From a virus: DNA of 21,146 nucleotides. The notes beneath the pieces are model-generated. The model made no database searches, had not been told where the DNA came from, and saw only the letters and a list, made by a program, of their open reading frames with translations. The DNA is taken from positions 1 through 21,146 of IMG/VR virus record IMGVR_UViG_3300044822_000033. One strand, written 5' to 3'. Positions 8,794 through 14,486 of this stretch are shown piece after piece (the first letter of the stretch is position 1; each line of letters opens with the position of its first letter). Made by a program: the position numbers and the translations under genes.

Positions 8794-9930
8794 TTAGAAC
8801 TGCGCGATTTCCGCCGTAATATATAGCGTTGAAACAGCCGTACTAGACTTCGCGCAAATGCCGCCGCCTGTTGTCGGATTGATAACATACGGGACAATGC
8901 TCACGGGCAGCACGAGGCCGCTTCCGGCAGGAATAAACTGCGGTCCCCAAATAGTTGTCGAGTTACACGTCCCGCTTGTGCTTGTCACAAGCGAAAACAG
9001 CGTCGTTGTTGCCGACGAGTTGGTGATCGTGAGGCCCATGACATAATCGGCCTTGGACGTGACGCCTGTTATCAATGTCGTCGCCGTCGAAGTCGTTAGC
9101 GCGAGATTACAGGCATATCCAGCAACAGAACTGTTACAGGCCGCGTTTGCGGGGTTATCAGGAAAGATTCCGTTTGTGTTGGGGTTTCCTGACGTGCTTG
9201 AGTTTTTGAGATTGAGCGCATCGGTAAAGGCATTACCTGTTGCCGGATCGCCGTGGCAGCTTGTGTAACCGTTAGAAGTCTGCGGAGTGCTGGTGCATCC
9301 GGGACTCATCGCCATGATATTGTTGCCGTTACCGCCTGTTGGCGGCGTCGTCCACGTCGGAGCAGGCGGGCTTGTCGAAGATACAATCGGGATATTTTGT
9401 CCAGCAATCGTCGTCTGTTGATTGCCATTCGAGTCGTAGGCGCGCGGGAGGTCAATCGGCTTAGAGTTGCAACGAAACGTGGCGTTCTGATTTGCGCCCG
9501 ATGTGACCACGTTGAAGTTTAAGAACTGTGCTACACCAACGGAAACAGCATACGAGCCGTTTAACGTAATCGACGTGCCATATCCCGGCTGCGTCGTCGA
9601 GACGTAGTAGATGTTCGCAGGCTCCGGGATAGAGTTGGCGCTATCGGGCGTAAGCGTTGCCGAAAGAACAGCTACACCGTCTAAGCCCTGAATATCGCAC
9701 CACTCTGTCCCGGCATTGTAGGCCGTGAGCGGAATCGTCACGACGTTGTTCGCCACGGTGCCGATAGGCGCGGTCGTTACAATCGGAGTCGGTACGGCGG
9801 GGTACTGCGGCTGTGCGGGCAGGTACGACGGAACAGGCGTAGGTCCCGCTTGAGCCAACACCTGCCCATGTGCCGTCTGTAGAAGTGCCGCGACAATCGC
9901 AAGCGGGACGAGATAAATCAGCTTGTTCAT
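8794..9930 (-). CDS. Secreted beta-rich appendage protein, 378 aa
   Basis: The ATG at 9928-9930 follows the previous stop by 4 nt, with GTGAGG and TAGG purine stretches just before it. The N-terminus MNKLIYLVPLAIVAALLQTAHG is a clear Sec signal peptide with a likely AHG or AQA cleavage site. After it comes a Pro-rich segment (PTPVPSYLPAQPQYP), then Ser/Thr/Asn/Gly-rich beta-type sequence with scattered Cys (WCDIQG, FRCNSK, SPGCTS, TSCHGD) that could pair in disulfides outside the cytoplasm. The last ~100 residues (TATTLITGVTSKADYVMGLTI to the end) look like the C-terminal domain of the neighbouring 376-aa protein: a small beta-sandwich with a central Cys and an IPAGSGLVLPV strand. Such domains occur in phage fibre and appendage proteins. 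No catalytic motif was seen. Function unknown; receptor or glycan contact is a guess. Confidence 0.65.
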   Translation of the reverse strand: MNKLIYLVPLAIVAALLQTAHGQVLAQAGPTPVPSYLPAQPQYPAVPTPIVTTAPIGTVANNVVTIPLTAYNAGTEWCDIQGLDGVAVLSATLTPDSANSIPEPANIYYVSTTQPGYGTSITLNGSYAVSVGVAQFLNFNVVTSGANQNATFRCNSKPIDLPRAYDSNGNQQTTIAGQNIPIVSSTSPPAPTWTTPPTGGNGNNIMAMSPGCTSTPQTSNGYTSCHGDPATGNAFTDALNLKNSSTSGNPNTNGIFPDNPANAACNSSVAGYACNLALTTSTATTLITGVTSKADYVMGLTITNSSATTTLFSLVTSTSGTCNSTTIWGPQFIPAGSGLVLPVSIVPYVINPTTGGGICAKSSTAVSTLYITAEIAQF

Positions 9931-9934
9931 CCTA

Positions 9935-11065
9935 CTAGTACCTCACATATGTCAGCCAGCCTTGCGCTGACGGCGACGTTCCGCCGACTGTCAGGCAAAG
10001 CGCATCGCCCGCCGGAACCTCAAAGACAAGATTAGACGCTCCGCCTGATGGACTCGTAATCACCGATCCACTTGTCGGAGCCATCGCGCCAAGCGTGGTC
10101 GTGCCTGTTCCGCAATTTGTGCCTGTCCCATACGCAAACGCGGCTGTCGGGCTTGTGCCTGTAAGCGTAAATTGGTACGAGCAAACTCGTATGTTTGTCG
10201 ATCCGCTCAACCCAACAAGTTGGACGGTTCCCGACGTGACGTTAATGGTAACAGGTGCCGCGATGCCGCAGTAAAACTCACGGTCCCATCCGTTCGTGCC
10301 AGCGCCGTTGTAGACATAACCGAACCCCTTAACGTAAAGCATTTGGTTTGAGTTGGCGACACTATCTATCGAACCGTTGCCATTGACGATCTGCGCGCCT
10401 GTTGAGCCGTACAACGTGTGGATCGGATTGCCGTTTGCGTCTGTCGGCCACGGGTACGGGCCTGTTGCCTGAACGCACGGCGCGTTCGGCGCGGCGCTAC
10501 AAGTAGGCGCGACATACGGCGCGGCCGTGTTGACGCTCAAAGGTACCGACGAGCTAACAACAACAGGCAAAGGAACAGGCGAGACTTGCACGGTGCCCGT
10601 GATCGCGCCGCCGCCCCCGCTCGAACTACCGGGAGCTACGCCAGCACCGCAGGTGATCGAATACGTGACCGCGCCGACGACCGTACCGGGGGACAGCCGG
10701 AACGCCGCCGTGCCTCCGGGGTAGGCCGCAGCAACGCCGAGCGTCGTACCCGAATAACTGATCGAAGAACTGATAAGCGAGGCCGTCACCCATGCCGCGT
10801 TCGACGGATTGCCGACGCTCGTCGGATCGCTCGACCCCTGGGGCACGATGGTCGCGGACGTACCGCCTGAAAAGCTAACGCCGCAGCTTGATTGGCCGTT
10901 GATCGCGAGCGGTGGCGTCGGCACGTTACTGACGAGCGTGCCCGTCTGCGTGATCGTTACGCCTGCATACGTCGGGCTCGTTTGAGCGCCCGCTTGCGAA
11001 CAGGCTAACAGTAAAGCCGCCGCAATCGCGACGGCTCCACCGATCTTGTGTAGCTTGTTGTTCAT
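9935..11065 (-). CDS. Secreted beta-rich appendage protein, 376 aa
   Basis: The ATG at 11063-11065 overlaps the stop of the 55-aa basic gene as ATGA. The N-terminus (MNNKLHKIGGAVAIAAALLLACSQAGAQ) is a strong signal peptide. It has an AGAQ-type cleavage site and also LLAC, which could be a weak lipobox. The next ~120 residues are Ser/Thr/Gly-rich beta sequence ending in a GSSSGGGG hinge near residue 150. The C-terminal ~110 residues contain VTSGTVQLVGLSGSTNIRV, then CSYQFTLTG, YGTGTNCGTGTTTL, FEVPAGDALCLTV and a final GWLTYVRY. That arrangement of three Cys in a compact beta-sandwich is a module I associate with phage tail-fibre-like proteins. It is the first appendage gene after the head genes. 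I infer an exported or surface-displayed binding protein; the target is unknown. Confidence 0.65.
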   Translation of the reverse strand: MNNKLHKIGGAVAIAAALLLACSQAGAQTSPTYAGVTITQTGTLVSNVPTPPLAINGQSSCGVSFSGGTSATIVPQGSSDPTSVGNPSNAAWVTASLISSSISYSGTTLGVAAAYPGGTAAFRLSPGTVVGAVTYSITCGAGVAPGSSSGGGGAITGTVQVSPVPLPVVVSSSVPLSVNTAAPYVAPTCSAAPNAPCVQATGPYPWPTDANGNPIHTLYGSTGAQIVNGNGSIDSVANSNQMLYVKGFGYVYNGAGTNGWDREFYCGIAAPVTINVTSGTVQLVGLSGSTNIRVCSYQFTLTGTSPTAAFAYGTGTNCGTGTTTLGAMAPTSGSVITSPSGGASNLVFEVPAGDALCLTVGGTSPSAQGWLTYVRY

Positions 11066-11229
11066 CCTCGTTTGTGCCTCTTAGAGCCCCTCTTGGACAT
11101 TTTCTTGTCCATCATGGCTTCCATCATCGCTTCTTTGCCGCCGCCTTTACGGCCCTTTTTGCCTTTGTGACGCTTGCCTTTCATAGACTTCTTTTCGGCC
11201 CACTTGGCCTCGTCCTCGCGCTTGTTCAT
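11062..11229 (-). CDS. Very basic 55-aa mini-protein
   Basis: This short ORF starts at ATG 11227-11229, inside the stop of the 23-aa ORF (ATGA), and ends at TGA 11062-11064, inside the start of the 376-aa gene (ATGA). Such double coupling argues strongly that it is translated. The product begins MNKREDEAKWAEKK and contains 22 Lys/Arg among 55 residues, mostly in Gly-spaced clusters (KGKRHKGKKGRKGGGK), a Met-rich helix (EAMMEAMMDKKM) and a basic end (SKRHKRG). The basic clusters suggest nucleic-acid binding, as in protamine-like or capsid-associated basic peptides. I do not recognise a family. A head-internal or DNA-condensing role is only an inference. Confidence 0.65.
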   Translation of the reverse strand: MNKREDEAKWAEKKSMKGKRHKGKKGRKGGGKEAMMEAMMDKKMSKRGSKRHKRG

Positions 11230-11297
11230 CGACGGCCACCCCGGCGACGAAGAACTTTGCCGAGGCCCTTGCGGGACTTCTTACCGCGCTTCCTCAT
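11226..11297 (-). CDS. Arg/Lys-rich 23-aa mini-protein
   Basis: ATG 11295-11297 overlaps the stop of the 84-aa gene (TGATG), and the TGA at 11226-11228 overlaps the next ATG. The product (MRKRGKKSRKGLGKVLRRRG followed by GRR) has 13 Lys/Arg out of 23 residues and no acidic residue. The two-sided overlap and codon choice like the neighbours (CGC, AAG, GGC) support a real gene despite its size. It could bind DNA or RNA, or simply keep ribosomes coupled between its neighbours. Confidence 0.5.
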   Translation of the reverse strand: MRKRGKKSRKGLGKVLRRRGGRR

Positions 11298-11551
11298 CAC
11301 CAACCGCCTTTCGACTTTTTACGAATGTCTTCTTCGCTTACATAGTCAAGATCACACCGAGTCGGATTGCTTTCGAGAAACGGATCGTTGTTGTCGAAGC
11401 CCATCGAATACTGAGCAGCGACCTCGGGATGACCGAGCAAGACCGATTCCTCGCGGTTTTCTCCCGGCGCGTAGAACATACCGCCGTACCCGTTCTTGAG
11501 GTCGTTGGCGCTTGGGATACGACGGCCAACCCGTTGCTTCTCGTCTGCCAT
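11297..11551 (-). CDS. Small hypothetical virion-region protein, 84 aa
   Basis: It starts at ATG 11549-11551, one base after the TAA of the 204-aa gene, and ends with TGATG overlap to the 23-aa ORF. The sequence is polar and mildly acidic: MADEKQRVGRRIPSANDLKN at the start, then GMFYAPGENREESVLLGHPE, and SEEDIRKKSKGGW at the end. It has no membrane segment or recognised motif. Small soluble proteins at this position, between capsid and tail genes, are often minor head or neck components, but nothing in the sequence proves this. Confidence 0.6.
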   Translation of the reverse strand: MADEKQRVGRRIPSANDLKNGYGGMFYAPGENREESVLLGHPEVAAQYSMGFDNNDPFLESNPTRCDLDYVSEEDIRKKSKGGW

Positions 11552-11552
11552 G

Positions 11553-12167
11553 TTAAACCTCGATCAGACTTCCGCTGCGAACGCGGTCTTGATCCACTAG
11601 GACTTCGCTCACTTTGATTTCTTCGCGGGAGAACTCCAGATAGCCCATGTTGCTTTCACCGATCACGAACCTGTTGAGGTTGCGCCCGTTGAGCATAGCC
11701 ATCTCGTTCGTGCGTTCGCGTCCGTTGCGACTGTTCATGCGCTCGTAGTTGCCCATGAACAGGTCCCACAGCCCGCTTGGCACGGTGATCCACGGAGCGG
11801 GGTTGCCGTCCTGGTCGAACGGCGGAATCTCGTAACGACGATTATCGAAGCGCGCCACGAAACTCTGCGGCTCAACGCGATAGTCGTACTTGTTCATGTC
11901 CTCGTTGTTGGCCGCTCGCAGACGAAGCTGGTCAACAGACGACGTGTTGCCGAAGTTCTCGGCAGCGTACTTCTTATCGGACAGTTGAACTTCGCCACCA
12001 CGCCGCCAGGAAACGTGTTCTTGAACGATCTTGCGCTTGACTGTTGCCGACAAATTGCGAACACGCACGACGACGTTCTGCGTCGTGCCGTTGTACGGCG
12101 CTTGCAGACCCGATTCGCCCGGAAGCGAGCCGAGCGGGGCCTTCGTATAGTCGATGACTTCCGGCAT
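11553..12167 (-). CDS. Conserved-looking structural protein, 204 aa
   Basis: ATG 12165-12167 overlaps the preceding stop (TAATG). The protein is soluble with many charged residues and no signal peptide. Recognisable stretches are NVVVRVRNLSATVKRKIVQ near the start, YRVEPQSFVARFDNRRYEIPP in the middle and SNMGYLEFSREEIKVSEVLV near the end. The mixture of beta strands and a Asn/Arg/Met-rich loop (GNYERMNSRNGRERTNEM) would suit a head-completion or neck protein. I do not know the family. Position after the capsid and decoration-like genes and before the appendage genes supports a virion role. Confidence 0.6.
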   Translation of the reverse strand: MPEVIDYTKAPLGSLPGESGLQAPYNGTTQNVVVRVRNLSATVKRKIVQEHVSWRRGGEVQLSDKKYAAENFGNTSSVDQLRLRAANNEDMNKYDYRVEPQSFVARFDNRRYEIPPFDQDGNPAPWITVPSGLWDLFMGNYERMNSRNGRERTNEMAMLNGRNLNRFVIGESNMGYLEFSREEIKVSEVLVDQDRVRSGSLIEV

Positions 12168-12523
12168 TAGAGATAACTTACCGTGAAGCCAGGACTGTTC
12201 GACGCGCCGACAGCCGTAATGCCGTTGAGCGCGGGCATACGAATGTCGAACACATAGCCAACAACAGCCGAAGCGTTTGCCGTCGTGCCAGGAATAACAG
12301 CGAGAATCGTTCCCGAGCCCGCCGAAGCGTTATCGTAGATCGTACAGTTGCCCGTCGTGCCTGCCGTCGTGATGACGACGCGACAAAGCATCCCGGTGCC
12401 GTTTGCGCCGGGGCCTGCCTTCACGACCGTCGTGCCGACGCCAGCCGCAACCGCAGCGTTCTCAACGCCGAAGTCGGAGGTGCGGGTCCAATTCGGGGTG
12501 ATCGGTGAATCGCCTTGCGCCAT
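12167..12523 (-). CDS. Small beta-rich head protein, possible decoration protein
   Basis: This 118-aa product starts at ATG 12521-12523, 3 nt after the previous stop, and its TAA overlaps the next ATG. After a polar N-terminal arm (MAQGDSPITPNWTRTSDFG) it is made almost entirely of short Ala/Gly/Val/Thr strands (VAAGVGTTVVKAGPG, LCRVVITTAGTTGNCTIYDN, GYVFDIRMP). The compact, uncharged beta-sandwich appearance resembles phage capsid decoration or head-fibre domains, which bind the outside of the shell. The location three genes after the major capsid protein fits. Two Cys lie about 12 residues apart. Family assignment is not certain. Confidence 0.55.
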   Translation of the reverse strand: MAQGDSPITPNWTRTSDFGVENAAVAAGVGTTVVKAGPGANGTGMLCRVVITTAGTTGNCTIYDNASAGSGTILAVIPGTTANASAVVGYVFDIRMPALNGITAVGASNSPGFTVSYL

Positions 12524-12526
12524 GCT

Positions 12527-13084
12527 CTAATAGCCTCCCACAGTCACGGCGACGAGCGTTGCACCCTGCGAGACGGCAAGCGTCCCCTTCGAGATCGCCA
12601 GCACGATGCCGGGAGCCGGGGTCGTCGCGCCGATGGGCGTCAGGTTGCCGTTACCGTCCGCGATCAGCGCCGTACCGACCGCCACGGCGTAGGTGCCGCC
12701 TGTCGTGCAGTACGCGAGGCACCAGCCCTTTTGGCGGATTCGGATTTCAAAGCCGCCGCCTGTCGTGGTGTTTGGCGCGGGAGCCGAAACAGCCGGGAGG
12801 CCCGACGGGTTCGACGGCGCTCCGGTGAAGATGCCATACGAGAACAGCGGCAGCGCCTGCCCGGCTGTTGCCGACAACGTATAGTTCGCGTCACCGCTAT
12901 TGGCCGCGAGAAACTGTTCCACGAACAGTTTGCCGATCCCGAGGGCCGTCGAGTTCGCCGCGCGGTTGTCGATCACCGTCGCGTCGATGCCTTCGATGTT
13001 CGGCCCCTGTTGAAAGGCCGAGTTGCCAAGTCCGGCAACGACACCGCCTGACGGGTAGGCGAGGTCTTGAACTGAACGAAGCAC
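12527..13084 (-). CDS. Beta-rich head-associated protein, 185 aa (DUF2190-like)
   Basis: I place the start at the GTG 13082-13084, which overlaps the stop of the 64-aa gene (TAGTG). The longer open frame reaching to 13339 reads through the 64-aa gene and the capsid end with unlike codon use, so it is not taken. The product has an N-terminal part with GNSAFQQGPNIEGIDATVIDNRA and then a Gly/Thr-rich beta domain ending in VSQGATLVAVTVGGY. The C-terminal part, with phrases such as AVAVGTALIADGNGNLTPIG and PGIVLAISKGTL, resembles small capsid-associated beta-barrel proteins that sit next to major capsid genes (DUF2190-like). That resemblance is from pattern memory. Role: probably capsid decoration or stabilisation. 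Confidence 0.55.
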   Translation of the reverse strand: MLRSVQDLAYPSGGVVAGLGNSAFQQGPNIEGIDATVIDNRAANSTALGIGKLFVEQFLAANSGDANYTLSATAGQALPLFSYGIFTGAPSNPSGLPAVSAPAPNTTTGGGFEIRIRQKGWCLAYCTTGGTYAVAVGTALIADGNGNLTPIGATTPAPGIVLAISKGTLAVSQGATLVAVTVGGY

Positions 13085-13278
13085 TAGCTCTTGGCCCCCT
13101 TCTTGCTGCCGTGCGGTGCCTGTTCGGCAATCGCGCTTTCGATGGCGTTGTTGCCCTTGGCAACGTAGTCGCCAAAGATCGAACCAACAGGTGAGTCGAT
13201 GGTGAGATCGCCGCCCCGAAACTCGGACTCTTTGCCTCGGAAGAACGGATTCTCGTGCGAGCCTTCTTTTTTCGCCAT
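13084..13278 (-). CDS. Small hydrophilic protein next to capsid gene, 64 aa
   Basis: ATG 13276-13278 follows the major capsid gene by 9 nt and has a strong AGGAG site 6 nt upstream, so high expression is expected. The product is charged at both ends (MAKKEGSHENPFFRGKESEF and QAPHGSKKGAKS) with a short possible helix in between (GDYVAKGNNAIESAIAE). It has no known motif. The strong site and position suggest a minor capsid or assembly-cofactor role, but the function is unknown. Confidence 0.6.
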   Translation of the reverse strand: MAKKEGSHENPFFRGKESEFRGGDLTIDSPVGSIFGDYVAKGNNAIESAIAEQAPHGSKKGAKS

Positions 13279-13284
13279 GTCTTA

Positions 13285-13289
13285 CTCCT
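13285..13289 (-). promoter_or_regulatory. Strong ribosome-binding site for the 64-aa gene
   Basis: The mRNA-strand sequence AGGAG lies 6 nt before the ATG at 13276-13278 and shares bases with the TAG stop of the capsid gene. Translation of the small gene is therefore likely tied to that of the capsid protein. Confidence 0.75.
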
Positions 13290-14313
13290 AGAGGTTCGAG
13301 ATCGAATTGACGTTGAACAGCGCGCCGCCCGTGCGGCATTGGCTAGAGGCGTACTGAAAGCACGTCACATAGCGGGAGACTTTGCCGACACGATTCGGCA
13401 GATCGACCCACGGGAAGAACTCGAAGCCCTTTTCGCCCATGTAGTAGAACTTGGTGTGCCGACGATTGGTGAAGTAGAAGTTGCAGCCGATCTTCGTGCC
13501 GTTGGTCGGCGGGGTGAAATGCTCGTCTGCGAGGATCGGCGTGTTGAAGATGTTGGCCCCGCCCATGCCCGCGTTCGCCATGTCCATCGGAGCAACACGC
13601 TGTTGCGACTGTTGAGCGTACATATACGCCGACACGCCGCCTTTGATCGTGAAGCACTCGGTCGGCGTCTCGACACCTTGGGTCGAACGGGTGAACACGT
13701 CGTAGAACAAGGCAAACGGCGCATCGTTCGCGGCTGTTCCGATCCCCGAGCTAAGCAACGTGCGATTGCAGTTACCCTGCCAATTCGCGAACGCGCCAGC
13801 ACCTGTTCTCAGAATGTTGCCGTAGAGGTTGATGACGGTGCCATCGTCGGTCGCTTCGACAAGGCCGAGGGCGTTGATGCCGTTCTCGGTCGCCTGCGAC
13901 TTCGTGACGTTGCACAAGTCCTCGCCGCACACATCGGCAAGGGACGCGATCCCGGCTTGAATCTGCACCGCGACGAGTTTGACGCGGGCGTTCCGGCCTC
14001 GGTTGATCTTGAGCGTCTGATAATCGACGGCTACGCTGACAACGTAGAACGGCCACGGATACGATGCCGTCGAGAGAATGGTTTGCGGCGACGAACTGAT
14101 TTCGTCGTTCTGACCAAACGCAGTTGCGGTTTGGTTCTTGCCCGTCAGAAGATCGACGTTGAGAGTACGACCTTCTTCGACCTGTTCCGCCTCGTCCCAA
14201 TTCGTCTGAAACACGAGGTTCGAGACGAACACGTTGTCGTCTACGCTGCGCTTGAACGTTTCGGCCATCGAACCCGATAGCTGGTCGTATGCAGCGTTGT
14301 AACTGATTGCCAA
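13288..14313 (-). CDS. Major capsid protein
   Basis: This 341-aa protein is assigned by sequence style and position directly after a scaffold-like gene. The N-terminus reads AISYNAAYDQLSGSMAETFK, followed by FQTNWDEAEQVEEGRTLNVDL, NDEISSSPQTILSTASYPWP, a YVVSVAVDYQTLKINRGRNAR segment, a long helix (VKLVAVQIQAGIASLADVCGEDLCN) and LVEATDDGTVINLYGNI. This order (extended arm, then a strand with an N-x-G turn, then a spine-like helix and a small-residue domain) is typical of HK97-fold capsid proteins of podo- and siphophages. The start is a TTG at 14311-14313 with GTGAGG 7 nt upstream; no ATG exists until codon 16. A rare start for the most abundant virion protein is unusual. No protease gene was seen, so maturation cleavage may not occur. 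Confidence 0.75.
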   Translation of the reverse strand: MAISYNAAYDQLSGSMAETFKRSVDDNVFVSNLVFQTNWDEAEQVEEGRTLNVDLLTGKNQTATAFGQNDEISSSPQTILSTASYPWPFYVVSVAVDYQTLKINRGRNARVKLVAVQIQAGIASLADVCGEDLCNVTKSQATENGINALGLVEATDDGTVINLYGNILRTGAGAFANWQGNCNRTLLSSGIGTAANDAPFALFYDVFTRSTQGVETPTECFTIKGGVSAYMYAQQSQQRVAPMDMANAGMGGANIFNTPILADEHFTPPTNGTKIGCNFYFTNRRHTKFYYMGEKGFEFFPWVDLPNRVGKVSRYVTCFQYASSQCRTGGALFNVNSISNL

Positions 14314-14320
14314 GACACTA

Positions 14321-14326
14321 CCTCAC
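14321..14326 (-). promoter_or_regulatory. Ribosome-binding site deciding the TTG start of the capsid gene
   Basis: GTGAGG on the mRNA strand sits 7 nt before TTG 14311-14313. It is the only good site near the beginning of this frame and is why I accept the TTG start rather than the ATG at codon 16. Confidence 0.6.
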
Positions 14327-14423
14327 GGAAAGCAAGATTTGAACTGCTCTGCTACGTTTGGTGTGTCTAGCTTCGTGGTGAGGGCCTTACGGCTTGTCTC
14401 TGAAGTCTAGGACCCTATTGGAT

Positions 14424-14461
14424 GCCCTCCCCTTCGGGCGCGCTTTGCCTCGGGGGAGGGC
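14424..14461 (-). other. Stem-loop in the capsid-gene leader
   Basis: GCCCTCCCC (14424-14432) and GGGGAGGGC (14453-14461) form a perfect 9-bp, mostly G-C stem with a 20-nt loop. It lies in the only real intergenic gap of the window (14314-14486, 173 nt), between the scaffold-like and capsid genes. No U-rich tail follows on either strand, so it is not a standard intrinsic terminator. It could be an mRNA-processing or stability element, or an attenuator that sets the ratio of scaffold to capsid mRNA. The rest of the gap shows nothing I can name. Confidence 0.6.
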
Positions 14462-14486
14462 AATCTCATCGTACCACGCTTGTCAA

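Noticed and set aside
13085-13339. N-terminal extension of the 185-aa gene to 13339
   Set aside because: It would overlap the whole 64-aa gene and the end of the capsid gene, and its codon use and composition (Arg/His/Cys-rich) are unlike the rest of the protein. The GTG at 13082-13084 fits the TAGTG overlap.
13255-14280. Long plus-strand open frame (341 codons) opposite the capsid gene
   Set aside because: It mirrors the capsid gene almost exactly, has an Arg/Val/Asp-biased composition typical of antisense reading of GC-rich genes, and shows no ribosome-binding site or domain.
14424-14461. Leader stem-loop as an intrinsic terminator
   Set aside because: No T-rich tract follows on either strand, and termination here would separate the capsid gene from the operon with no clear promoter after it.
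14481-14486. TTGACA on the minus strand just after the scaffold stop, a possible -35 promoter element
   Set aside because: No reasonable -10 hexamer lies 16-18 nt downstream, where the position is occupied by the leader stem.
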